This document shows positions 8,041 through 16,118 of a stretch of DNA of 36,300 nt, one piece after another. A program made the translations under genes and the position numbers. Source of the stretch: M3 sp045133615 (GTDB taxonomy: Bacteria; Bacteroidota; Bacteroidia; Bacteroidales; Muribaculaceae); NCBI GenBank assembly GCA_045133615.1, contig JBGUUQ010000020.1, positions 1-36,300 of the forward strand, in the 5' to 3' direction. The notes beneath the pieces are model-generated. The model saw nothing but the letters and a program-made list of their open reading frames with translations, had not been told where the DNA came from and searched no databases. Position 1 is the first letter of the stretch. Each line of letters starts with the position of its first letter.

Positions 8041-8571
8041 TTACCAGTTTCCAAGAGTGGCATTGAATATCAAGTCCACCAATTCTTTTGATATTTGCGA
8101 GCAAAGCTCGTCCTGCACATCAGTAATCATCTCAGAGCTGTCAAAATCGCGATAAGCCGAGAACGTCTGGTCTATATCCTTACCCTCATCCTTATTGTCG
8201 GTATATTTTACCCTGACCGAGATTGTCAGACGTGTCTTCGAAGCATAAGCATCTTCGGTCACCGCTTGCGGAGTGAGATTATACCCCGTAATCTCCCCCT
8301 CAAGTTGGAGATCGGCTGCCGTATCGATTACTCGCAGACGAGTATTGCGGGTGATATAGTCGAGAAGTTCGTTTTCAAATGTTTGCTGCAATGGAGGATA
8401 GACAAGAGCTGCTCGAATTGGGAAATTGGAGACATAGATGGTCTTATAGACGTTGTAATCAAGAGCCGCTCCATTGAATTTATAGCTTATGGAGCAACTT
8501 TGCCACGCAGCGAGCATAGCTATTACGGCAATTACCTTGACCGATATTATGGATTTCAAAAATGATTTCAT
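8041..8571 (-). CDS. lptE: LptE-like lipoprotein (LPS assembly)
   Basis: In LPS-bearing bacteria LptE plugs and supports the outer-membrane LptD translocon. This 176-residue product has an N-terminal hydrophobic signal (residues 8-25) and a lipobox-like AWQSC with Cys at 26. The mature part resembles the Bacteroidota LptE form: SISYKFNGAALDYNVYKTIYVSNFPIRAA near the start (residues 27 onward), then a strand-rich body with LQLEGEITGY. Its start overlaps the stop of the sigma-54 activator by one base (TAATG), implying coupled translation. The family call rests on overall pattern, length and neighbours. Confidence 0.8.
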   Translation of the reverse strand: MKSFLKSIISVKVIAVIAMLAAWQSCSISYKFNGAALDYNVYKTIYVSNFPIRAALVYPPLQQTFENELLDYITRNTRLRVIDTAADLQLEGEITGYNLTPQAVTEDAYASKTRLTISVRVKYTDNKDEGKDIDQTFSAYRDFDSSEMITDVQDELCSQISKELVDLIFNATLGNW

Positions 8572-9827
8572 TATTCGAGTCCGTATTCTTTAATTTTTCG
8601 GTATAATGTACGTTCGGAGATATTCAACTCTTTGGCAGTTGCTTTGCGCCGTCCGCCATTTCGTTCAAGCGACTGCAGTATCGTCTCGCGCTCAGTCTCT
8701 TCAAGAGTCTTTCCGGAGGCCGATGTCGCCTCTATCTCTTCGACCGGAATTGTCTCAACGGTATCGCGGGTTACATCGGTGACATTATGGGAATCATGAT
8801 TGTATTTCACCAATGAATGCGACGACACCTCGGAAAATGGCGTTGTGGGCTTATAATCTACCGTATGCGATGCAATCGGTTTATGAGCTGAAAACTGTTC
8901 GATTTTTTTATTGAGAGCGTCGATTTCATGCTGCATACGAAATATCATATTAAACAGCAACTCTCGCTCTTTGGCATAGCTGTGGGTTGGCTCGGTTGTC
9001 ACCGTAGGAGTGTAGACCGTCGCATTGACCGGTATGTATGTCTCGATGTCGGTTGCATCAATCTCCCGACCGGCATCAAACAGCGAAATCTGTTCTACCA
9101 CGTTTTTAAGCTGACGAACATTGCCGGGCCAGCGATACTGCATCAGCAACCGACGAGCCGTATCATCAAATGAAATAGCCGGAGTATTGTATTTCTCGGC
9201 AAAATCCGCGGCAAATTTACGAGCGAGCAACACTATATCGTTTCCTCTGTCGCGCAACGGCGGGATGGTAATGAGCACCGTGGATAAGCGATAATAAAGG
9301 TCTTCACGGAATCGTCCGTCAGCCACAGCTTTGGCCATATCGACATTTGTCGCTGCCACAACACGAATATTCGTCTTTTGCACTGTCGACGAACCGACCT
9401 TTATAAACTCTCCGCTTTCGAGCACACGCAGAAGTCGAGCTTGCGTAGTGAGAGGCAACTCCGCCACTTCATCAAGAAAAATAGTGCCGCCGTCAGCCTC
9501 CTCAAAATATCCTTTACGCGATGATACCGCTCCGGTAAACGCGCCTTTTTCATGTCCGAACAATTCGGAATCGATTGTTCCTTCAGGTATTGCACCGCAA
9601 TTGACCGCAATATATTTATTATGCTTGCGGGAGCTGAAATTATGGATTATTTTCGGAAAAAACTCTTTTCCCGTACCGCTTTCACCGATGATAAGTACCG
9701 ACAAGTCGATTGGGGCTACCTGTATGGCACGCGACACTGCCGCAGTCAGCGCAGGTGCATTTCCGACTATGCCGAGCCGCAGTTTAGCCTGCTGCACTTC
9801 AGGCGATATTTCTTGATTTATTTGCAT
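8571..9827 (-). CDS. Sigma-54-dependent transcriptional activator (no receiver domain)
   Basis: AAA+ enhancer-binding protein that remodels RNA polymerase-RpoN at -24/-12 promoters. Residues 17-250 form the ATPase: Walker A GESGTGKE (48-55), the sigma-54 contact loop GAFTGA (95-100) and Walker B GGTIFLDE (113-120). A long linker (about 265-370, partly coiled coil) leads to a Fis-type HTH (about 378-416, GGRRKATAKELNISERTLYRKI). No N-terminal sensory or receiver domain is present, so activity may be set by abundance, oligomerisation or an unseen partner. It overlaps the upstream acyltransferase gene by 10 bases and lptE by one. The AAA+ assignment is certain; targets are unknown. Confidence 0.93.
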   Translation of the reverse strand: MQINQEISPEVQQAKLRLGIVGNAPALTAAVSRAIQVAPIDLSVLIIGESGTGKEFFPKIIHNFSSRKHNKYIAVNCGAIPEGTIDSELFGHEKGAFTGAVSSRKGYFEEADGGTIFLDEVAELPLTTQARLLRVLESGEFIKVGSSTVQKTNIRVVAATNVDMAKAVADGRFREDLYYRLSTVLITIPPLRDRGNDIVLLARKFAADFAEKYNTPAISFDDTARRLLMQYRWPGNVRQLKNVVEQISLFDAGREIDATDIETYIPVNATVYTPTVTTEPTHSYAKERELLFNMIFRMQHEIDALNKKIEQFSAHKPIASHTVDYKPTTPFSEVSSHSLVKYNHDSHNVTDVTRDTVETIPVEEIEATSASGKTLEETERETILQSLERNGGRRKATAKELNISERTLYRKIKEYGLE

Positions 9828-10660
9828 GAGCGTAAGGCGTAAGTCTTTGATTTAAGAAATTCTCCGAGAGCCTCGGTAGATTCATATTTTTCTTGCTCTT
9901 CAACCGAAATAGGCTCTCCGATAGAGATATGCAGAGTATCACCCTTGCGACGGAACACCTCGGCCGGCAAGCGAAGCGTACGTAATTTCCAACTTATCAT
10001 ACCGAGTATCGTAAACCAAAGCGAGTTGTGTCCATGAAAATATATTGGCACTACAGGCACTTTGAGTTGCTGAATGAGGCGGATGATGGTAGGTTGCCAT
10101 TCGCGATCTTCAAAGCGCAGGTTCCATCGAAGTTTGGAAACCGCTCCCGCCGGGAAAAATCCGATAGGATTACCGCGGCGCACTTGCATGATAGCCTCTT
10201 TTATGCCCTTCATCGACACCGCCTTTTTAGCCGGGTCATCGCTCGCAAGAGCATCGACGGCAATAAAGTTGGGGCGCATAGCCGATATATAATTCAGCAC
10301 CATATTGACCATCACCTTAAATTTCGGGTATCTTTTGGCTACAATTGATATGAGCGTAATGCCGTCGAGTGCGCCAAAAGGATGGTTGCTGACGGTAATA
10401 AACGCACCTTGCGGCATCGAGTCGATAATCTCCTCATTGTCTATCCGCAACTTTATATCAAGATCTTTGAGCAACCCTTGCACGAACGGTTCTCCCGGTG
10501 TATCACAATTGTGATCGTGAATCCAATTGACTTTGTCAACCGACAGCCAACGGAGTAGACAATTCACGAGCTTTTCTTTTCCGCGCAATTTCGGCACCAT
10601 TTCGGCTATGTCATTATAATCGAGTACTGTTCGCTTTATCGGGGTTTTATCGGTTTCCAT
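9818..10660 (-). CDS. Lysophospholipid/lipoamino-acid acyltransferase (PlsC-like)
   Basis: A 280-residue membrane-associated acyltransferase of the GPAT/PlsC superfamily, which transfers acyl chains to a lipid hydroxyl. The catalytic block is NHPFGALDG at 92-100, i.e. H-x5-D, the spacing seen in the hemolysin-like/OlsA-type subgroup rather than the H-x4-D of classical PlsC. Further blocks are GFFPAGAVSK and VPIYFHG. A role in glycine- or ornithine-lipid O-acylation is possible, because that subgroup includes such enzymes, but it is not shown here. The ATG at 10660 is preferred over a longer frame with 13 extra residues. It is the first gene of the operon reaching secG. Confidence 0.82.
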   Translation of the reverse strand: METDKTPIKRTVLDYNDIAEMVPKLRGKEKLVNCLLRWLSVDKVNWIHDHNCDTPGEPFVQGLLKDLDIKLRIDNEEIIDSMPQGAFITVSNHPFGALDGITLISIVAKRYPKFKVMVNMVLNYISAMRPNFIAVDALASDDPAKKAVSMKGIKEAIMQVRRGNPIGFFPAGAVSKLRWNLRFEDREWQPTIIRLIQQLKVPVVPIYFHGHNSLWFTILGMISWKLRTLRLPAEVFRRKGDTLHISIGEPISVEEQEKYESTEALGEFLKSKTYALRSCK

Positions 10661-10685
10661 AACGTTAATAAAGATATTCAATTTG

Positions 10686-10693
10686 CAAAGATA
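10686..10693 (-). promoter_or_regulatory. -7 box for the acyltransferase-sigma54-lptE-secG operon
   Basis: On the minus strand TATCTTTG fits TAnnTTTG exactly and lies 25 bases before the ATG at 10660. No clear -33 TTTG was found at the usual distance. Confidence 0.55.
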
Positions 10694-10852
10694 CAACAAT
10701 TTAGCGGAATGATATTGTCGAAAGAATGATGTTTTGCAGTGATTTTGCCAATCTTGAACAATTTTACACGCATTTTGAATATTTTTACCCGCTAAAACGG
10801 ATTAAAACAACGAAATTTGAAACAATAATTCTAACCTTATATTTAATAGATT

Positions 10853-12019
10853 ATGAGAAAAGCAGTTATTTTTGCCGTCGCTTTGACCGCATCGTTCGGG
10901 ACCTCGGCTCACATTTATTATCAAGATGCACAAAATGCGGATATGGCTCGTCACACACTTCGCAATGAGGCGCATCGTACCGAAATCATATTGCCGCAGG
11001 TCAATGGTTACAATGTCTACAAAGCAGACCTCCACACTCATACAATCTATTCCGATGGAGGCACGACTCCCGAATATCGTGTGCATGAAGCTTGGATGGA
11101 TGGACTTGATGTGATGGCTTGTACAGAACATATCGAATATCGCCGCTGGGAGAGTCATTTTTTGCAATATTTGAAAGGACATGTACCTGAAGGAACTAAA
11201 GCTTCGACCAACGAAAACATCAAGGTGGATTTTAATTTCGCCAACAAGCTATCGATAGATTATGCTGAGAAATATGGACTGACGATTATCCCGGGAATCG
11301 AAATAACCCGCAATCACGGCACTATAGGGCATTATAATGCGTTGTTTGTAAAAGACGCCAATACGATTTTCGACGATGATCCCGAACAATCTATTCGCAA
11401 TGCACGTGCGCAAGGAGCCGTGATTATGCATAATCACCCGGGATGGATTCGCAAGAGCCTTAATATGATTGATTTTGAAAAAAAGGTGTACAAAGCCGGT
11501 CTAATCGATGGAGTAGAGATAATGAACGGTCCGGAGTTTTATCCATCGGTAGTTACCCGAGCTAAAGAATATGGATTGTTTATGTCGGCAAATACCGACA
11601 TCCATTACACTACGGCTATGGAATATAACGGAATAGGACATCATCGTAATATGACGTTTATTTTGGCTAAAGATCGATCGCTTGAGTCCCTTAAAGAAGC
11701 TTTGCTGTCGCATCGCACGTTGGCATATTCTCATGGTTCGATTGCAGGTGACGAGCAACTTGTAAGAGATTTTTTCTTGGCAAGCGTAAAAATAAACGTT
11801 ATTCATGTAGACAGCAATGGTCGTCGCATAGTAAGCATTACCAATCCTACATCGTTGGCTTATTTAATACATATACCAGAGCAGAATCCGATGTGGATTA
11901 ATGCGTTCTCATCGCGCAATGTGACTGTGGCAAAAGATGCCGATTTAATATTTATAGTCGAAAACATGTGGATTCCGGGAGAAAAAGAACATCCTGACTT
12001 CAAGCTAAAGATAGATTAA
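10853..12019 (+). CDS. Secreted PHP-domain phosphoesterase
   Basis: A metal-dependent hydrolase of the PHP superfamily (histidinol-phosphatase/TrpH type). Residues 1-19 are a signal peptide ending TSAH, so unlike cytosolic TrpH it is exported. PHP metal motifs occur in order: DLHTHTIYSDGG (from residue 58), TEH, IPGIEITRNHG with GHYNALF, IMHNHPG, and SANTDIH. After the PHP domain (about 55-275) a C-terminal region of about 90 residues, strand-rich, has no family I recognise. The substrate is unknown: a phosphoester by family, but extracellular. It is convergent with an araC-type gene; a 34-bp palindrome lies between them. Confidence 0.88.
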   Translation: MRKAVIFAVALTASFGTSAHIYYQDAQNADMARHTLRNEAHRTEIILPQVNGYNVYKADLHTHTIYSDGGTTPEYRVHEAWMDGLDVMACTEHIEYRRWESHFLQYLKGHVPEGTKASTNENIKVDFNFANKLSIDYAEKYGLTIIPGIEITRNHGTIGHYNALFVKDANTIFDDDPEQSIRNARAQGAVIMHNHPGWIRKSLNMIDFEKKVYKAGLIDGVEIMNGPEFYPSVVTRAKEYGLFMSANTDIHYTTAMEYNGIGHHRNMTFILAKDRSLESLKEALLSHRTLAYSHGSIAGDEQLVRDFFLASVKINVIHVDSNGRRIVSITNPTSLAYLIHIPEQNPMWINAFSSRNVTVAKDADLIFIVENMWIPGEKEHPDFKLKID

Positions 12020-12065
12020 TTCGGACGCACGTACTACAAAAACCGTATGATAGTATATGATAAAC

Positions 12066-12099
12066 GAACGAGAGGCAGTGTTAACACTGCCTCTCGTTC
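12066..12099. repeat. 34-bp perfect GC-rich palindrome
   Basis: The 17-base half is an exact reverse complement of the other half, with TTAA at the centre. It lies between the convergent PHP and AraC genes. No long T-run follows on either strand. A bidirectional terminator is the simplest reading of the position. A weaker CAAAGT/ACTTTG hairpin follows at about 12113-12128. Confidence 0.8.
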
Positions 12100-12217
12100 A
12101 TAAAAAGTAACCAAAGTCCGAACTTTGCGAAACCAAGACTTTGTCTTTTCTAAAATAATGGAGTCAATACAAGAAATCAAAACAAAATTATTGATTATCC
12201 TCTGAAAGACAATGTAT

Positions 12218-13126
12218 CTACATTTTCATAAACTCCGACGGCGACATTCCGGTCAGATGCTTAAAATACTTTCCAAACGAAGATTGGCTGGTAAAGTTAA
12301 GTTCATAAGCCACTTGCTGAATATTTTTACCTGAAAAACGAAGCATGTTTTTCGCTTCAAGAATCACATATTCATCTATCCATTCTGCAGCCGAGCGACC
12401 TGTGGCCTCTTTTACTATGAGCGACAAATATTTCGGCGAAATAAACAGTTTATTGGCATAAAATCCCACCGAACGTTCCGAGCGATGATACTTATGTACC
12501 AATCTTATAAATTCCTGAACATAATTCATTCGACGAGAGAAATTTGTCGTATCCACCTCCGCTTCATCATCTTTTTTCTTGTTTACAAACTGCATCATCT
12601 GATAAAGAATCGAAGCTATCAGGCATCGGGATATATTTTTGGAATACACATCCTCCTCATTCTCTTTCGCATTGAAATGCAGAAGCTCGAAATACCGTCT
12701 CAATAACGCCATTTCATCGACCGACAGTTTAAATAACGGACTACGCGGATGAGAATACATCCTCGGACTCAACGTATTTATATCAATATTTATATCCCGA
12801 ATAAATTCCTGTGAAATAAATAGCGTATAGACATCCACATTCGCTGCCGCATCATTCACTTTCACAATCGAATCAGGACCAACGATTGTCACCGTATTGG
12901 CCGTCATCAGGTAAGTATTCAAATTGACATCCACCGATATTTCTCCGGAAAAACACAATGTGAACATCAATCCGCCGAAACGTATAGGCATCGACATATC
13001 GATTGACCCCTGTTTCTCCAGTGAAGTCATATGAGAAAACACGAAACTATCGCCGAATCTACTGAAATCGTTTGAATATCGTTGAAGGTGCGTTATTAAT
13101 GATAAGTCCACCAATTTTTCATTCAT
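12218..13126 (-). CDS. AraC-family transcriptional regulator
   Basis: DNA-binding regulator of 302 residues. The N-terminal part (about 1-180) is a cupin-like sensing region with no ligand identifiable by eye. The C-terminal 100 residues hold the two HTH motifs of AraC/XylS proteins: the first around SVGFYANKLFISPKYLSLIV, the second around NIQQVAYELNFTSQSSFGKYF, then the family signature HLTGMSPSEF. No target is evident; neighbours are the convergent secreted PHP gene and the divergent flippase-like gene 201 bases away. Confidence 0.92.
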   Translation of the reverse strand: MNEKLVDLSLITHLQRYSNDFSRFGDSFVFSHMTSLEKQGSIDMSMPIRFGGLMFTLCFSGEISVDVNLNTYLMTANTVTIVGPDSIVKVNDAAANVDVYTLFISQEFIRDINIDINTLSPRMYSHPRSPLFKLSVDEMALLRRYFELLHFNAKENEEDVYSKNISRCLIASILYQMMQFVNKKKDDEAEVDTTNFSRRMNYVQEFIRLVHKYHRSERSVGFYANKLFISPKYLSLIVKEATGRSAAEWIDEYVILEAKNMLRFSGKNIQQVAYELNFTSQSSFGKYFKHLTGMSPSEFMKM

Positions 13127-13153
13127 AGCTATCTTTTTTACTATTTACCGGTG

Positions 13154-13183
13154 CAAAAATACAACATTTACGACAATCCACAA
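13154..13183 (-). promoter_or_regulatory. Promoter of the araC-type gene
   Basis: On the minus strand TTG (13181-13183) and TATTTTTG (13154-13161) are 19 bases apart, matching the Bacteroidetes -33/-7 pattern. The start codon is about 28 bases downstream. Confidence 0.65.
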
Positions 13184-13291
13184 CCCTATTAGTCGCAATT
13201 TAAGACAAAATGACCAATTTTTCAATTCTATGGAACAACTCGCCGACGTATTTATGCACATTTCATTATCGATTATGCAGTTATTTTTCAC

Positions 13292-13299
13292 TAACTTTG
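13292..13299 (+). promoter_or_regulatory. -7 box for the flippase-like gene
   Basis: TAACTTTG fits TAnnTTTG and ends 28 bases before the TTG start at 13328. No good -33 element was seen. In this frame it also contains the TAA (13292-13294) that limits how far upstream the coding sequence can start. Confidence 0.6.
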
Positions 13300-13327
13300 C
13301 GACATTAATCATATAAATATCGCAACA

Positions 13328-14353
13328 TTGGAGACTTCAACCATCAAAAAAATAGCTTCACCGCTGCTAAAATACGGACTTCCGCTCGTAATCACAATCG
13401 GGCTTTGCTACCTGCTTTTCACCGGTATCGATTTCAATGAAATGATTGCCATCATCCGTAACCAATGCAACTTTTGGTGGATTGGATTAGCTCTGTTTAT
13501 CAGCATTTTTTCCCACATATTCCGCGCTATGCGATGGCGCATACAGCTTCAAGCACTTAATATCGATGCCCCGCTTTCGTCGTTGGTTTACAGCATTTTC
13601 GGCACTTATGCCGTCAATCTCGTTTTCCCTCGTCTCGGAGAAGTGTGGCGCACAGGATACATCGCCCGCCGTCAACGCGCACCATTCACCACTGTATTCG
13701 GCTCTATGGTTGCCGACCGCCTTGCCGACACAGCGACCGTACTGCTGCTCACATTGGTCACTTTTCTGCTCGCAAGCGGAGCCATTTCCGAATACCTCGC
13801 TCAAAACTCGGAAGGATACACCAAAATGCTCGGTCTTTTAACCTCTCCGTGGCTTTGGGGAGCCATTTTGGCATGTTGTGCTGCTGTATGGTGGGTGTTC
13901 ACACATAAACGCGACAACAAATTAGTCATCAAAATCACCGGTTTCGCAAAAGAATTGTGGGAAGGCTTTGCCGGCATAGCAAAAATGAAAGGAAAAGGGA
14001 AATGGCTTCTTCTCACCTGCGCGGTGTGGGGTTGCTACTTTTTCCAACTGTTTGTGGCATTTTTTGCATTTGAAGAGACAGCTTCCGTAATTCAAAATCA
14101 TGGTGTCATAGCCGTTTTGGTGTGCTTCGTTCTATCGAGCATCGCCATGGGTGTTCCGTCAAACGGCGGAATCGGGCCGTGGCAATGGGCTATAATCTTC
14201 GGATTAAGCATATACGGATTGCCCAAAGACGGCGTTTCGCTTGCATTTGCCAATCTCGTACTCGGATCACAGACAGTTCTGCTCATTCTCCTCGGCATAT
14301 ACACATTCATCGCCATTTCATTCGAAAAGCGTCGCTCACTTCCAACCGCTTGA
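13328..14353 (+). CDS. Flippase-like / lysylphosphatidylglycerol-synthase-type membrane protein
   Basis: Polytopic inner-membrane protein of the UPF0104 (LPG synthetase TM-like) family, 341 residues with about eight hydrophobic segments. Features by eye are FSHIFRAMRWRIQL after the second segment, VNLVFPRLGEVWRTGYIARRQRAP, VADRLAD, and the late SSIAMGVPSNGGIGPWQWA. The family includes lipid flippases and the membrane part of MprF; no synthetase domain is attached here. The only usable start is TTG at 13328, because an in-frame stop lies at 13292 and no ATG occurs between; the first membrane segment starts within 15 residues of it. The next gene follows after six bases. Confidence 0.83.
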   Translation: METSTIKKIASPLLKYGLPLVITIGLCYLLFTGIDFNEMIAIIRNQCNFWWIGLALFISIFSHIFRAMRWRIQLQALNIDAPLSSLVYSIFGTYAVNLVFPRLGEVWRTGYIARRQRAPFTTVFGSMVADRLADTATVLLLTLVTFLLASGAISEYLAQNSEGYTKMLGLLTSPWLWGAILACCAAVWWVFTHKRDNKLVIKITGFAKELWEGFAGIAKMKGKGKWLLLTCAVWGCYFFQLFVAFFAFEETASVIQNHGVIAVLVCFVLSSIAMGVPSNGGIGPWQWAIIFGLSIYGLPKDGVSLAFANLVLGSQTVLLILLGIYTFIAISFEKRRSLPTA

Positions 14354-14359
14354 TTCATC

Positions 14360-14869
14360 ATGGACGACCATCGCGACTATTTTCTCGAAAACAACGACGA
14401 CACCACCACTCCCGTTGAACCCGATGCCGCTTCTGTTTCGGAGCAGACCCCCGCATCCCCCTCACCTCGCAAAAAGTTCAGTCGTCGCATCATAGGATAT
14501 GCAATTACAATCATCATCCTATCCCTCTGCGGATTCATTTATTTTCGATATTTCAATCCTTATGCTACCGACGCCATAGCCACAGGCTACATCACATCGG
14601 TGGAGCGTCGCGGGCTTTTATTCAAAACATTTGAGGGTGAAATGGTCACCGAACGCTCGTTTGGAGACACTACTCGCGTATATCGAAGCGACTTCAGTTT
14701 TTCCATCCCCGACACCACAGTAGCTCGACAGCTGCAACAATTCCAAGACTCCGGGCTACAGGTCACTGTCTCGTTCAGTCGCTACTACGGCTCATTGCCT
14801 TGGCGAGGAGCATCCACCTGTGTCGTCGCATCCTTCTCCCGCAAACATGCCGGCGACATCGACAACTAA
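14360..14869 (+). CDS. Single-pass membrane protein of unknown function
   Basis: A 169-residue protein that I do not recognise as any characterised family. Residues 1-45 are polar, acidic and Pro/Thr-rich. RRIIGYAITIIILSLCGFIY (about 44-63) is one membrane helix with a basic flank, giving an N-in topology. The outer part starts with TGYITSVERRGLLFKTFEGEMV, a motif I recall from similar small Bacteroidales proteins often found with unhelpful metabolic labels. It is probably co-transcribed with the flippase-like gene six bases upstream. pfkA follows 107 bases later from its own -7 box. Confidence 0.75.
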   Translation: MDDHRDYFLENNDDTTTPVEPDAASVSEQTPASPSPRKKFSRRIIGYAITIIILSLCGFIYFRYFNPYATDAIATGYITSVERRGLLFKTFEGEMVTERSFGDTTRVYRSDFSFSIPDTTVARQLQQFQDSGLQVTVSFSRYYGSLPWRGASTCVVASFSRKHAGDIDN

Positions 14870-14927
14870 TCATCCCGATAAGCCAAAATTTATATGATTT
14901 GGAGCTACCAATCTTCATTAAAATAGC

Positions 14928-14935
14928 TATCTTTG
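14928..14935 (+). promoter_or_regulatory. -7 box for pfkA
   Basis: TATCTTTG fits TAnnTTTG exactly, 41 bases before the pfkA ATG. The nearest TTTG (14898-14901) is 26 bases upstream, longer than usual, so only the -7 box is called. Confidence 0.6.
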
Positions 14936-14976
14936 CAAACAAGAATTAAGTAACAACTAATTTATACAATACTATA

Positions 14977-15957
14977 ATGGCAGAAATCAAGTGTATCGGA
15001 ATCCTCACCTCAGGAGGTGATGCTCCGGGTATGAACGCAGCCATCCGCGCCGTTACCCGTGCGGCCATTTTCGGTGGATTAAAAGTCAAAGGCATCTATC
15101 GCGGATATCGCGGACTCATCACCGACGAAATTCAGGAATTCAAGACTCAAAACGTTTCAAATATCATTCAGATGGGCGGCACAATCCTTAAAACCGCTCG
15201 ATGCAAAGAATTTCAGACTCCCGAAGGTCGTCAGCTCGCCTACGACAACATGAAACGCCACGAAATCGATGCTCTCGTAGTCATCGGTGGTGACGGTTCA
15301 TTGACCGGTGCGCGCATATTTGCAAACGAATTCAACATCCCCATCATCGGTTTGCCCGGAACCATCGACAACGACCTCTACGGCACCGACACAACTATCG
15401 GCTACGACACCGCCCTCAACACCATCATGGAGTGTGTCGATAAAATTCGCGACACCGCAACATCTCACGAGCGCCTCTTCTTCATCGAAGTAATGGGACG
15501 CGATGCCGGATTCCTCGCACTCAACGGAGCCATCGCTTCCGGGGCCGAAGCAGCCATCATCCCCGAAATATCAACCGAAGTCGACCAACTTGCCGAACTC
15601 ATCCAAAACGGCTTCCGCAAGTCAAAGAACTCATCAATCGTTCTCGTTGCAGAAAGCCCCATCACCGGAGGTGCTATGGCACTCGCCGAACGTGTTAAAA
15701 ACGAATATCCCGGCTACGACGTGCGCGTCTCCATTCTCGGACATCTCCAACGAGGCGGCTCACCCACTGCCCACGACCGCATCCTCGCATCACGCATGGG
15801 AGCTGCTGCGATCGACGCACTTCTCGAAGACCAGCGCAACGTAATGATAGGAGTCCACAACGATGAGATTGTTTACGTTCCCTTCTCAAAGGCCATCAAA
15901 AACGACAAACCCATCAACCGCGAACTCCTCAACACCCTCCGTCGCCTCTCCATCTAA
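14977..15957 (+). CDS. pfkA: ATP-dependent 6-phosphofructokinase
   Basis: Phosphorylates fructose 6-phosphate to fructose 1,6-bisphosphate, the committed step of glycolysis, in the cytosol. It has the family length (326) and motifs: SGGDAPGMNAAIR (12-24), the ATP site GGDGS (104-108), the catalytic PGTIDND (127-133) and the late LGHLQRGG. GGDGS, with Gly at the position where PPi-dependent enzymes usually carry Asp, supports ATP as donor. Codon use is restricted, as in gap. A clear intrinsic terminator follows. Confidence 0.96.
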   Translation: MAEIKCIGILTSGGDAPGMNAAIRAVTRAAIFGGLKVKGIYRGYRGLITDEIQEFKTQNVSNIIQMGGTILKTARCKEFQTPEGRQLAYDNMKRHEIDALVVIGGDGSLTGARIFANEFNIPIIGLPGTIDNDLYGTDTTIGYDTALNTIMECVDKIRDTATSHERLFFIEVMGRDAGFLALNGAIASGAEAAIIPEISTEVDQLAELIQNGFRKSKNSSIVLVAESPITGGAMALAERVKNEYPGYDVRVSILGHLQRGGSPTAHDRILASRMGAAAIDALLEDQRNVMIGVHNDEIVYVPFSKAIKNDKPINRELLNTLRRLSI

Positions 15958-15983
15958 AAAACGACAATCCACATCATACTCCA

Positions 15984-16016
15984 AGCCGCGACAGGGTGAT
16001 GTCGCGGCTCTTTTTA
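15984..16016 (+). terminator. Intrinsic terminator of pfkA
   Basis: The stem AGCCGCGAC/GTCGCGGCT (9 bp) with an 8-base loop is followed by CTTTTT, 27 bases after the pfkA stop codon. Confidence 0.92.
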
Positions 16017-16118
16017 ATCCTCCCCCAAAAAAATCACACATATTTTGCAACAAACCGATCTGCATATTCGTCTAAAGGAAAATATGTCATTCATTCTTAT
16101 CATTACAGATTATCCATT

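Noticed and set aside
15996..16118. A 41-codon N-terminal extension of the transglutaminase-like protein.
   Set aside because: It would begin within the pfkA terminator and bury a clear signal peptide that starts at 16119.
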